Assembly: GCF_026262505.1 (NCBI RefSeq) | Contig: NC_067208.1 | Location: 7,759,962-7,823,961, forward strand | Reading direction: 5' to 3' | DNA: 64,000 nucleotides | Source: Trichomonas vaginalis G3 | Lineage: Eukaryota; Parabasalia; Trichomonadida; Trichomonadidae | In this document: one piece after another, positions 46,955-56,255 of the stretch | How the letters are laid out: the number at the start of each line of letters is the position of its first letter | Numbering within the stretch: the stretch's first letter is position 1 | Notes under the pieces: generated by a model | What the model was told of the DNA's origin: nothing | The model's input: the letters and a program-made list of their open reading frames with translations, nothing else | Database searches by the model: none | Translations under genes and position numbers: made by a program

Positions 46955-49594
46955 TTAATTATTAAGTTTAGAGTCATTTTCTATTATTGACTTTGCACGA
47001 GATAAGTTTGATTCAGATTCAGCAATTGTTGACATGCTCGGCCGCTGGCTCATTGCCATTACAGCTCTATGTTGAGAAGCAACAACTTTACTCATTTCTG
47101 TGATATTCTTTTCGCGTTGTTCAAACAAAGCTTTAATAATTGCAACTAATTTGTGCAATTGATCGAGTTGCCCTTCAATATCATCTTCTGTAGGTTGCAT
47201 GAAGTTTCCAACATTAGGGAATGTAGTTAATTCTTTTCTAACTGCATTTAAGATTCTTCTTTGTTTTTGAAGCAATGTTTCACTTTCAGATTCAACTTGA
47301 ACTGTTTTGTCTGGATACAAATCCAGTTTCATTCTTGGATTCTTGATGAAAGGTGAGATATCTTCTAATCCTATTGCATTCAATACATCGTTAAACTTAT
47401 TTAAGAACTGAGAAACTTTTTCAAAGTTATTGAGAGAACTGAATTTCGGTGAATCAGTCAAATCTTTGATTTCAGCTAAATCTGATTTCAACTGAGCTAG
47501 TTTAGCATTTTGAATCTTATTCTCACCAATAAGTTTAATATTATCGGTGTTTGACGTCTGGAGTTTCGAACCAATTTCGTCAAGCGCTTTTGTCTTGTTT
47601 TTGAGTTCATTTCTGAGATTTTCAATTGTTTCTTCATTTGATTTATTTTTGTCTTCAAGAATAGCAATATTTTGTCTTCCAGCTTTTTCTACATCTGTTA
47701 ATTCTTGTATCTTTGCTTGCATCTTGAAGTTTTCTTGTCTGAGTTTTTCATTTTCATCTGATAATTTATCTCTTTCCGCTTCCAGATTATCGATTTTCTT
47801 TTCTCTTTCTGTGATGAGTTTTTCATGAGCTTCAATATTCTTAATTAACATTTTGTTTGCGCTGTCGGCATTTAATAATTGGTTGTATTTCTTTTCCATG
47901 TCTTTATGTTTTCTCGCTAATGTATTAAAGATCTCATCATCAGTTTGTTTCGACATCTGAATCCTTTTCATTTTTTCTTCATTTTCTTTTAATTCCTTTT
48001 GAATTGATTGCATTTCATCATTTGTTTTCTGTGTTTCGTGTAATTCATTGTCTCTCATTTCTTTGAGTTTACCATAAACATCAAACAATCTAGCGAGTTT
48101 CCTTTCTAATCTTTCTTTTTCTTTCTGAATCTTATTGTTTTTGTTTTCAGATTCATTTAGTTTTGATTTTAATTCATCAATCAAATATTGTTGTTGTTTT
48201 GATTTAAGAGAAAACTTTTCTATTATTGCTTGTTTCTCTTCTGCATGAGAATCATTTAAATCTGCAAGTCGTAGTTGTGCAGAATCTCTTTCACTTTTGA
48301 TCTTCTGTATTGCAGATTCTAAATTATACATTTCATTTTTGTTTTTTAATTCTCCTTTTAATCTTTCTTCGTTTTCAATTGAAATAGAAGAGAGATGATT
48401 GTATTGATCACCTAAAAGTATTCTCATCTTAGCAAATTCTTCAAGGAAAGCTTCGTTCTTTGTTTCAAGTTCTTTTCTCGTATTTTCAAGATCAGATTTT
48501 AAATTTTTGTTATTTAGATTTAATGCAGCAATTGTTCTTAATGCATCAGCCTTGAACATTTCTAAGTCATTTATTGTGTTCAAAAGTTGTTGTTTTTCTG
48601 AATTTATTTTCTTAATTTCCTTATGCGCATTTTTCGCAATTGTTCGCTGCATAACGTCTGAATCATGAAGTTTCTTCTTAAGAATCTTAACTTTTACGTA
48701 CTCAGGACTGTTAGTTTCTTCATCTGAAATTTCAGAATTTTCTTCTTGAAGTTGTGTCAGCATTTCTTTCAGTGTCATTGATTCTGACCTTAATACTGAT
48801 AATTCTGATGCAAGTTTTTCTCTTTCTGCTTGAGTTGATCGTAATAATTTCGACAATCTTTGATAATCATTGTTTTGCTCTTGATTATTTCGTATTGTTT
48901 CATTCGCAGTGTCTAGTTTGGATTGTGTTTGTTTTAATTTATCTTGAAAAATTGATAGTTGCTGCTGCAAATCTTCGTATTTTTGTTGTAAATTAAAATC
49001 TTTTTGATTGTTTTGTTGAATTGTTTCAGAAGAATATAGCTTATTAGCATTATCTCGCATATACTGAGTAATTTCTTGTCTGTTTACAACTTGTATCTGT
49101 GGTAATGTAAAAATAATATATAGTTGATCATTTTCTTCGCGTCCAAATGGATTATTTGATATATCCAAACTAACTAATGTAATGTTATTCGTAAGCTTTT
49201 TGTATTCTTCATAGTCTTTTATTTTATTTGAACGAATACCTAAAAATCGAAGGTGTTTCAGATTTTTAATTGTTGATGGTATTGAATCTATCTTGTTGTT
49301 ATTTAGAATTATTGTTTCTAAATCGACAATTTTCGTTAGTGGAGTAAAATCCGTAATTGAATTCCATGAAAGGTTTAATTTTTTCAATTTAAATAAAGAG
49401 GAAATGTTTCTTATGTTGGATATATTATGGCCAATTAAAGATAACTCTCGAATTGAGGTGTAACGAAATATCCTTTCAAGAATATTTATTTTTTTCATTG
49501 GTGGAGAGTAGTCATATACTGCAATTTTGATAGAATTTTCATTAGCATCGGGATTGCGCTCCTTTAAAAATTCGTCATTAAATGCGCAATTCAT
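46955..49594 (-). CDS. LRR plus coiled-coil protein (SDS22/centriolin-like)
   Basis: An 879-residue protein starting at the ATG at 49594. Residues 40-165 hold five or six leucine-rich repeats of SDS22 type (LKKLNLSWNSI, LETIILNNNKI, LRFLGIRSNKI, LVSLDISNNPF) ended by a cap with LPQIQVVNRQEI. From residue 190 to about 760 it is a long coiled coil. The C-terminal 120 residues are less regular and Ser-rich at the end. This plan is typical of basal-body, centrosome and flagellar scaffold proteins, which suits a flagellate, but the partner is unknown. A TCATTTTG motif lies about 13-15 bases upstream of the ATG. Confidence 0.7.
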   Translation of the reverse strand: MNCAFNDEFLKERNPDANENSIKIAVYDYSPPMKKINILERIFRYTSIRELSLIGHNISNIRNISSLFKLKKLNLSWNSITDFTPLTKIVDLETIILNNNKIDSIPSTIKNLKHLRFLGIRSNKIKDYEEYKKLTNNITLVSLDISNNPFGREENDQLYIIFTLPQIQVVNRQEITQYMRDNANKLYSSETIQQNNQKDFNLQQKYEDLQQQLSIFQDKLKQTQSKLDTANETIRNNQEQNNDYQRLSKLLRSTQAEREKLASELSVLRSESMTLKEMLTQLQEENSEISDEETNSPEYVKVKILKKKLHDSDVMQRTIAKNAHKEIKKINSEKQQLLNTINDLEMFKADALRTIAALNLNNKNLKSDLENTRKELETKNEAFLEEFAKMRILLGDQYNHLSSISIENEERLKGELKNKNEMYNLESAIQKIKSERDSAQLRLADLNDSHAEEKQAIIEKFSLKSKQQQYLIDELKSKLNESENKNNKIQKEKERLERKLARLFDVYGKLKEMRDNELHETQKTNDEMQSIQKELKENEEKMKRIQMSKQTDDEIFNTLARKHKDMEKKYNQLLNADSANKMLIKNIEAHEKLITEREKKIDNLEAERDKLSDENEKLRQENFKMQAKIQELTDVEKAGRQNIAILEDKNKSNEETIENLRNELKNKTKALDEIGSKLQTSNTDNIKLIGENKIQNAKLAQLKSDLAEIKDLTDSPKFSSLNNFEKVSQFLNKFNDVLNAIGLEDISPFIKNPRMKLDLYPDKTVQVESESETLLQKQRRILNAVRKELTTFPNVGNFMQPTEDDIEGQLDQLHKLVAIIKALFEQREKNITEMSKVVASQHRAVMAMSQRPSMSTIAESESNLSRAKSIIENDSKLNN

Positions 49595-50215
49595 CCCTAT
49601 TATCAAAATGAAGAAGATCTAAGTGAACTAGTAAATGATTATTATAATCAAAGAAAAAAGACATATTAATTCATCTAAAACTTGACATATTTTCAATATA
49701 TTTTTATATGAACATAAATTTCTAATACAAGAAGTTTTAAGTGCACAGCATACTATATGATATCATTATTTTCTTTTCTCATGTTCTTAATATTCTGAAT
49801 GATATCATCATTTGATATTTTTCTTACATTTATGATAAAAGCTTGCAAAGATTATTTGAATAGCATACGATGAGATAGAAGATATGTATTTGCTATGATT
49901 CCTTTAATGATTATTAAATTTTAGATTTCCCATATGCACAGTTTTGGAAAGGATTGGTCGACTACAATTATAACCATAATAGTTTATTGTTCATGGAATA
50001 GAATACTTAGAGACAATATTCTTTTTTCAAAAGACGACTTTTCTGTAATCTGACAATTTTTAAAATTCAATTCATATTTTCAAAATCAAGGTCTTTATTG
50101 ATGCACATTTTCGATTAATATTATATATTTGGTATACTTCTACGTTACAAATACAAGCAAATCAAGAATTTCTTGCAATTTGACAACGATTATTTTTTAA
50201 AAAAGTGCAACACTA
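49595..50215. other. Gene-free host spacer
   Basis: About 620 AT-rich bases upstream of the LRR gene and before the first TA-flanked repeat. Apart from the LRR gene's TCATTTTG initiator, I see nothing notable. Confidence 0.6.
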
Positions 50216-51326
50216 GGGTTGTTAGATTCCCGACGATAGGTGTCTTGGAAGATTTGCCTGGTGTCATCATAGTGTCTTTAAATCAAAAAATTTATTTTGG
50301 AGTTAGTTTTATTGATTTTTCAATAAAAAACATTTCTAAAACAAGAAAATAAAACGATAAAATATTTATATTTTATATAAGGATCTTATATATTTAAAAT
50401 AAATATCATTTTATTTTTTTCATTGGTGTCTGTCAAACCATAATACACTATTCAAAAATTCAATGTGTCTTGCGGTTTCAAAAGACACCTTCAAATTGAA
50501 CGATAGCACAGACACTATTGAATTTTACCCATTGTATTTAGTGTTTACCCTTTTTATTTTTAAGAATTAATGACTGAAACAGCCGTTTTGCTATGACCTC
50601 AATCACTTTTATTTATTATTTTAAATATTATTTAATTTTATTATTTGAATAGGCCAACTTATATTTGAGAAGCTCAATTTGAGACCACTTAATACATTGA
50701 AATATCATAAATATTGAAATATTAAAAAGTGTATTTCAAAATATTGAAATTATAAAAATTTATAATACTGAAATTGAGACAAATTAATAAATTCAATGTG
50801 TTTTTTTTGAAATAACTCTCAAATATTATTTTTTTGTTTATTTAATGATGAATAAATATGATTGCTTTAGTCAATCATAAAAACTAATTTAAGTTTAAAA
50901 TAATGAAAGGATAATTTGATCGTTTTTTAAAATACAATTATTTTTGATGATTTGCAAGAATCTTTGAAAAGAATATAATATAGGTTCTATTTTTGTAAAA
51001 TCTATCCAAATCATGTATTACATAAATTACGATTAAAACGATGAAAGAACCAAAAAGTGTGTTTTGTGTTTTGTTGTTGCGTGTTGGATGCGGGATCCTG
51101 TTATTTCCGAAATCGACAAAAAATTTGGAAATTTAATTTCCGAAATCGAAATTATATTAATGTTTTTAATATTCTTATATCAAAAGGATTAAAGTTCATT
51201 AAGAGAAAAACAATTCTTCTTCTTCAATCTATTGGCGCATTTATTTCTACACGCCAATAAGGAAGGGAAAATTATAAGACACCATGGTGTCTTCAAAACG
51301 CTAATTTTTGATATTTTTAACAACCC
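50216..51326 (+). repeat. 1111-bp TA-flanked non-autonomous element, copy 1
   Basis: Starts GGGTTGTTA and ends TAACAACCC, with TA on both sides (50214-50215 and 51327-51328), as left by Tc1/mariner-type transposition. Near its inner end it contains the palindrome AGACACCATGGTGTCT (about 51278-51293). It has no transposase; the longest frame is a low-quality 67 codons. A mirror copy of the same length lies at 51657-52767. The Tc1/mariner link rests on the TA duplication and short inverted ends only. Confidence 0.75.
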
Positions 51327-51656
51327 TACTGCAACACACTCGTGAATCAATATCAAAAATTGAGATAATGTAAATTGAAGATATGTTTCGACAAGTATTG
51401 ACACTGTTGTCGACACACAATCACAATATTCTAAACTATGATCCTATATTCTCTGACTTTATCTTTAAAATATAAATATATAAATGAAATTGAGAGTCTG
51501 ACAATATTTGCTAGAGAATTTTTGTTCACAATATTACTCATAAATATCATATTACTATGAGCTAAACATCTTGTTTTATAATGATTTAAAATTCAATCTG
51601 CGGTTCATTATTTTGTCAATGATAATAAATGAAAAATACTCAGTATTCAGCAGATA
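51327..51656. other. Spacer between inverted repeat copies
   Basis: About 330 AT-rich bases between the two inverted 1111-bp elements. No gene is seen. Confidence 0.6.
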
Positions 51657-52767
51657 GGGTTGTTAAAAATATCAAAAATTAGCGTTTTGAAGACACCATG
51701 GTGTCTTATAATTTTCCCTTCCTTATTGGCGTGTAGAAATAAATGCGCCAATAGATTGAAGAAGAAGAATTGTTTTTCTCTTAATGAACTTTAATCCTTT
51801 TGATATAAGAATATTAAAAACATTAATATAATTTCGATTTCGGAAATTAAATTTCCAAATTTTTTGTCGATTTCGGAAATAACAGGATCCCGCATCCAAC
51901 ACGCAACAACAAAACACAAAACACACTTTTTGGTTCTTTCATCGTTTTAATCGTAATTTATGTAATACATGATTTGGATAGATTTTACAAAAATAGAACC
52001 TATATTATATTCTTTTCAAAGATTCTTGCAAATCATCAAAAATAATTGTATTTTAAAAAACGATCAAATTATCCTTTCATTATTTTAAACTTAAATTAGT
52101 TTTTATGATTGACTAAAGCAATCATATTTATTCATCATTAAATAAACAAAAAAATAATATTTGAGAGTTATTTCAAAAAAAACACATTGAATTTATTAAT
52201 TTGTCTCAATTTCAGTATTATAAATTTTTATAATTTCAATATTTTGAAATACACTTTTTAATATTTCAATATTTATGATATTTCAATGTATTAAGTGGTC
52301 TCAAATTGAGCTTCTCAAATATAAGTTGGCCTATTCAAATAATAAAATTAAATAATATTTAAAATAATAAATAAAAGTGATTGAGGTCATAGCAAAACGG
52401 CTGTTTCAGTCATTAATTCTTAAAAATAAAAAGGGTAAAAACTAAATACAATGGGTAAAATTCAATAGTGTCTGTGCTATCGTTCAATTTGAAGGTGTCT
52501 TTTGAAACCGCAAGACACATTGAATTTTTGAATAGTGTATTATGGTTTGACAGACACCAATGAAAAAAATAAAATGATATTTATTTTAAATATATAAGAT
52601 CCTTATATAAAATATAAATATTTTATCGTTTTATTTTCTTGTTTTAGAAAAGTTTTTTATTGAAAAATCAATAAAACTAACTCCAAAATAAATTTTTTGA
52701 TTTAAAGACACTATGATGACACCAGGCAAATCTTCCAAGACACCTATCGTCGGGAATCTAACAACTC
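51657..52767 (-). repeat. 1111-bp TA-flanked non-autonomous element, copy 2
   Basis: Inverted, near-identical, equal-length copy of 50216-51326, with TA on both sides (51655-51656 and 52768-52769). Because each copy has its own TA pair, they look like two insertions and not one fold-back element. Confidence 0.75.
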
Positions 52768-52982
52768 TATCAGCAAACAAATAATTGATTGAGGTGATAT
52801 AAAAATTGAATTTAATTCAATGATCAAACCGACCCATTTGTATCTCAAAAATATAATTTTTTCTATGTCAGAGTTTTGATCCCTTTAGGAATCTTACATA
52901 TACAGCCTTAATTTTCAAGATTTAATAATTATTGCTCAATGATGTAAAACCGATTCAGAAATTAATATTAGAGTGTCAGAGT

Positions 52983-54167
52983 ATGTTTATTTGCGATCTT
53001 TTCTCATTACTAGTAAGTTGTTCATTTCTTGTAGCCCTAGAAATTTATTCTTATAATCCAGAATTTGCTTTATTCGGATATGAAACTCCGGATTGGACAC
53101 CGGCATCATTCTTTAAAGTTAAGCGCAAAATTGATGTGCCTCTAGAAAAAAATTGGCCAGTATTACGATATATAAATGAAACAATAGAAGATCCTACGCA
53201 ATACCATTTCTCATATAGAAAACCGAAAGAAACACACGACTACAACTTTTATTACAAGACACTTCAGACTACACACTATAGACTTGAAAGAGCATATGTT
53301 AGCTTTAATGGTGCTGTAGGTCTTGATGAAAACACCATTTTCCAACCAACAGATTTTGAAAGGAACGCTACAAATGCAAGTGTTGTAGGCCATTACCGCG
53401 AGGTTATTGTTACAGGATATTTATGGGCAACATATAATTTTGGCCATTCATTTGAAGATTTTTTCACTCCACTATTTTTAATTCCTGAAGAAATTAGAAG
53501 GAGATCACATATTATTGTATTCTCAATGCCATTTCTCTATAATACACTCCTGGATCTTCTAGGCTTTTTACCAGATCGAAGAATATATTTACCAAAAAAT
53601 AAAGGTGAATATATTTCGGCTGATATACTCCATTGTTTTGCAAATAGAACCTTTTACATCAGTCAATGGGGGCCAAACACTTACAGATTTAAACGGTTCT
53701 TGCATGAAAAATTCGAATTAGATAAAATTACACCATCTGAATACTGCTTTACAAACAGGCCTAAAGGCAAGAGAAGGCATATTCATAATCTTGATGAAGT
53801 AATAAATTCAGCAAAAGCAAAGTTCCCAACAATTGATTGGAAATTTATTCCAGATAATCATACAAATCTTATTGAATGCGCCAGGGATTTCAAAAAGATT
53901 AAGTTTCTTTTCTCTCCTGTAGGTTCAAACATTTGTAAATGCATTTTTATGGCCGACAATACTGTTGTTATATGCGTTACAGCGAATTTCCCTGAAAATT
54001 CTCTGGCAGGTTTCTGTTTAAGTTGTAAATTATTTGAGTTACAATATGATTCAATCTCTGCTCATCATTTAGAATATGGTTCACCAATTAATGTGAACGA
54101 TGCATTATTCCATATAGAAAAATGTTTGAAAGTATTAGAAACTGGAAATTGGAACGTATATAAATAA
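52983..54167 (+). CDS. GT61/DUF563-type glycosyltransferase
   Basis: A 394-residue protein starting at the ATG at 52983 (the frame is open a little further upstream without an ATG). A signal anchor follows (LFSLLVSCSFLVALEIYSY), placing the enzyme in the secretory pathway as a type II membrane protein. The core has the family hallmark GHSFEDFFTPLFLIP, where the family usually shows a His/Asp-containing segment followed by a helix, and later SPVGSNICKCIFM, the equivalent of the family's G-N block near the sugar-nucleotide site. The family includes O-GlcNAc- and xylosyltransferases. The substrate is unknown. Trichomonads have many such genes for surface glycans. Confidence 0.7.
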   Translation: MFICDLFSLLVSCSFLVALEIYSYNPEFALFGYETPDWTPASFFKVKRKIDVPLEKNWPVLRYINETIEDPTQYHFSYRKPKETHDYNFYYKTLQTTHYRLERAYVSFNGAVGLDENTIFQPTDFERNATNASVVGHYREVIVTGYLWATYNFGHSFEDFFTPLFLIPEEIRRRSHIIVFSMPFLYNTLLDLLGFLPDRRIYLPKNKGEYISADILHCFANRTFYISQWGPNTYRFKRFLHEKFELDKITPSEYCFTNRPKGKRRHIHNLDEVINSAKAKFPTIDWKFIPDNHTNLIECARDFKKIKFLFSPVGSNICKCIFMADNTVVICVTANFPENSLAGFCLSCKLFELQYDSISAHHLEYGSPINVNDALFHIEKCLKVLETGNWNVYK

Positions 54168-54796
54168 TAAGAATATTAAAATTAATTTTGAAAATAATCT
54201 ATTTAAAGTCGATTTATATTCAATTTTTTGAATAAATTCAAAATCGACTCGTAATCCAATAGTTGACAATTTGTAATATCTTTAAAATAGACGCATTATT
54301 CATATGGCGCAATGAAATAAAAAAATCAAAATGTGTAAAGCATATTTTGAATATACTTACTATGCAATTTCATACCAGTCTCTATTAAGTTATCGATATT
54401 ACAATAAATAAGAAAATGATTGTTGAAGTTCTGTGTAGCTGTCAATGTTACATTTGATAAAAAAAATTAAAACATAAATTGAGTATAGCAAGCATTAATC
54501 CATTACTTCTAACTTTTTTAACAATTTGATGAAGTTTTAAGAACGACGATATATCTTGTTTGGCCAATTGTACAATTGCTACTTAATTCTGATTAAATTA
54601 TAAAACATAATCTACATACAAAAATATAGTAATGCAATAATCTCGGGAACATGGCTCTCAATTTTGAATAGTTTACGAATTTCTCAAATAAAATTGAGGG
54701 GATTATGTTCCCGAGATTTTTGCAAAAACAGTTTTTTAAAAAGTTCTATAAATTCTTTTACAAAACAATATAACAATATGTATATCTTCAATATTT
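54168..54796. other. Host spacer before element C
   Basis: About 630 AT-rich bases between the glycosyltransferase and element C. It contains one strong inverted repeat (54639-54718) and no gene. Confidence 0.6.
54639..54718. repeat. 80-bp inverted repeat
   Basis: Arms AATCTCGGGAACAT and ATGTTCCCGAGATT are perfect reverse complements (14 bp), continuing as imperfect CTCAATTTT/AAAATTGAG pairing around an AT-rich loop. It is a miniature fold-back or a strong terminator-like hairpin about 80 bases from the element C end. Confidence 0.75.
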
Positions 54797-54809
54797 AGGT
54801 CAGGTAAGT

Positions 54810-54842
54810 GGGGCTTCCAGGCGCGTTGCGCCCTCTAGCCCC
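54810..54842. repeat. GC-rich terminal stem-loop (end of C)
   Basis: GGGGCT/AGCCCC outer stem and GGCGC-GTT-GCGCC inner stem, 13 bases from the element end. It is the same structure as at both ends of B. Confidence 0.78.
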
Positions 54843-54883
54843 GAAGATGTTTAGTATAAATGAAGTTTTTATTCGGAAAATTG

Positions 54884-55783
54884 TTAGTCTTCTGGTGTGA
54901 ATTCGGAGGACTCTTCTTGGATAGAGTCTTGTATTTCCTCCTCTTCTTCCTCCTCCATTGCTTCTGGGAAGAAGCCTTCTTCTGGGTCGAAAACATTATA
55001 TAATGTGTAATTGAATGACACATTATATCTTTCTTTGAGTTCGCTCCTGACAAAGAACTTAGTTCCAGGAATACAGAAGACTTCTGTGCGTTGGAAAAGC
55101 TGATGTCCTGGAACGAATTTGGCAATTAGAGACTTCTTTTTTCCGAATTGTTCAGGAGTTTTCATGACGACAGTAACAACATCTCCATCTGCGAGGTCTT
55201 GTTGTTGTTCGGAAAGGTAAAGAGCAATGATATGAATGGTTGCTGCGTTGAATTCGAGAAAGTCGAATTCAAATTGTGTTGTCGTATAATATTCAAACCA
55301 TTTTGTACGGTTGTCTCCGAACTCGTCAACGTATTCATCTTCGTCATATCCGTAACTAAAGACTTGGAATTCGGCAATTCTCTTGTCGAATGACCGTTGG
55401 ATGTAACGAGGAAGATTTTGACGAACTTGGTATAAAGTTCTCAACATTATAAGCTTAGTAAATGTTGGAAAATACTGAACTAAGACATCGCTAAGCTCAA
55501 TTGGACTTGGAATTGTCTTAGTAAGTTCAATTGAACTAGTAATTGCTTTGTTCAGAACTTCACAGAACTGAGTATTGTATGTAGCGTCTGGTTGTGTGTT
55601 TTCTTCGGCGTCTTTGAGATATTTAGAGCAAATTTGTTGAAGAATTTCTCTTAATTCGCTGTTAGACTTTTTGGTGGTTATTCTAACCGCTGTGCCAGTT
55701 CTTGGAGGTTGTGGAGCTTTGGCTTTGGTTAGCGGTTGAGAATTGTTAATGTTTGAATTGTGGTTAACAGCGTTGGCTTCCAT
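54884..55783 (-). CDS. Terminal-gene protein of the A/C element type
   Basis: A 299-residue open protein starting at the ATG at 55783, two bases after a TTTTTATC box. Residues 1-35 are Asn/Ala/Pro-rich and flexible. Residues 40-150 are helical (LREILQQICSKYL, ELSDVLVQYFPTFTKLIML). Residues 165-270 are beta-like (FEFDFLEFNAATIHIIALYL, VVTVVMKTPEQF). The end is a run of Glu and Ser (EEEEEEEIQDS). It is the first gene inside the element end, reading outward. The two halves occur separately elsewhere: the first half at the cut end of A, the second in both arms of B. This suggests a two-domain protein. Function unknown. Confidence 0.65.
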   Translation of the reverse strand: MEANAVNHNSNINNSQPLTKAKAPQPPRTGTAVRITTKKSNSELREILQQICSKYLKDAEENTQPDATYNTQFCEVLNKAITSSIELTKTIPSPIELSDVLVQYFPTFTKLIMLRTLYQVRQNLPRYIQRSFDKRIAEFQVFSYGYDEDEYVDEFGDNRTKWFEYYTTTQFEFDFLEFNAATIHIIALYLSEQQQDLADGDVVTVVMKTPEQFGKKKSLIAKFVPGHQLFQRTEVFCIPGTKFFVRSELKERYNVSFNYTLYNVFDPEEGFFPEAMEEEEEEEIQDSIQEESSEFTPED

Positions 55784-55821
55784 TAGATAAAAATGAACTG
55801 ACCAAAAAAGACAGATATTTA

Positions 55822-55918
55822 AATATTTGAGATAAACCGTTTTCGTCAACGGTAACCCCCTCTATTTTTTTATTTTATTTAATAGTTACCGTTAGAAAAA
55901 CGGTTTATCTCAAATATT
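55822..55918. promoter_or_regulatory. Conserved long hairpin with AACGGT sites (element C)
   Basis: Two near-perfect 34-base arms, each with AACGG/CCGTT and AATATTTGAGAT, flank an AT-rich loop of about 28 bases. More AACGGT copies lie at about 55970-56015, with a TATATATA run near 55950. The gap lies between the divergent terminal and large structural genes, so it probably controls both. AACGG is the core recognised by Myb-type factors (established for T. vaginalis Myb proteins); use here is inference. Confidence 0.65.
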
Positions 55919-56255
55919 GAATGAACTATAAACGTTTTTTGTTTTCTATATATACTTTTTTGTCCAACGGTAAAACTTTTTACACAACGGTTTTTGAGAG
56001 TCGTCGCCGTTGACTTTTTTGTAGAGCACTCAAAATAGTATAACTTTGTCCGGACAAGTAAGGGTCTATCGTCGCTACAGGAAAAGTTACAGGCATTCCA
56101 AGGAAGTATACTTTGAGAAGCCTTTTCTCCATTATAGAATGAGATAGGACGGTTATTTTACAAAACTGACAACACTTTGACCGAGTAGTTTTTTGTGCTG
56201 AACAAAAAGTGTCATATAAACATCTGTCAAAAACCGCTTTTTAACTTCACTTAAA

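Noticed and set aside
51057-51260. A 67-codon frame inside each 1111-bp repeat as a transposase fragment
   Set aside because: Cys-rich, low-quality translation with no DDD/E motif; it appears in both copies only because they are duplicates.
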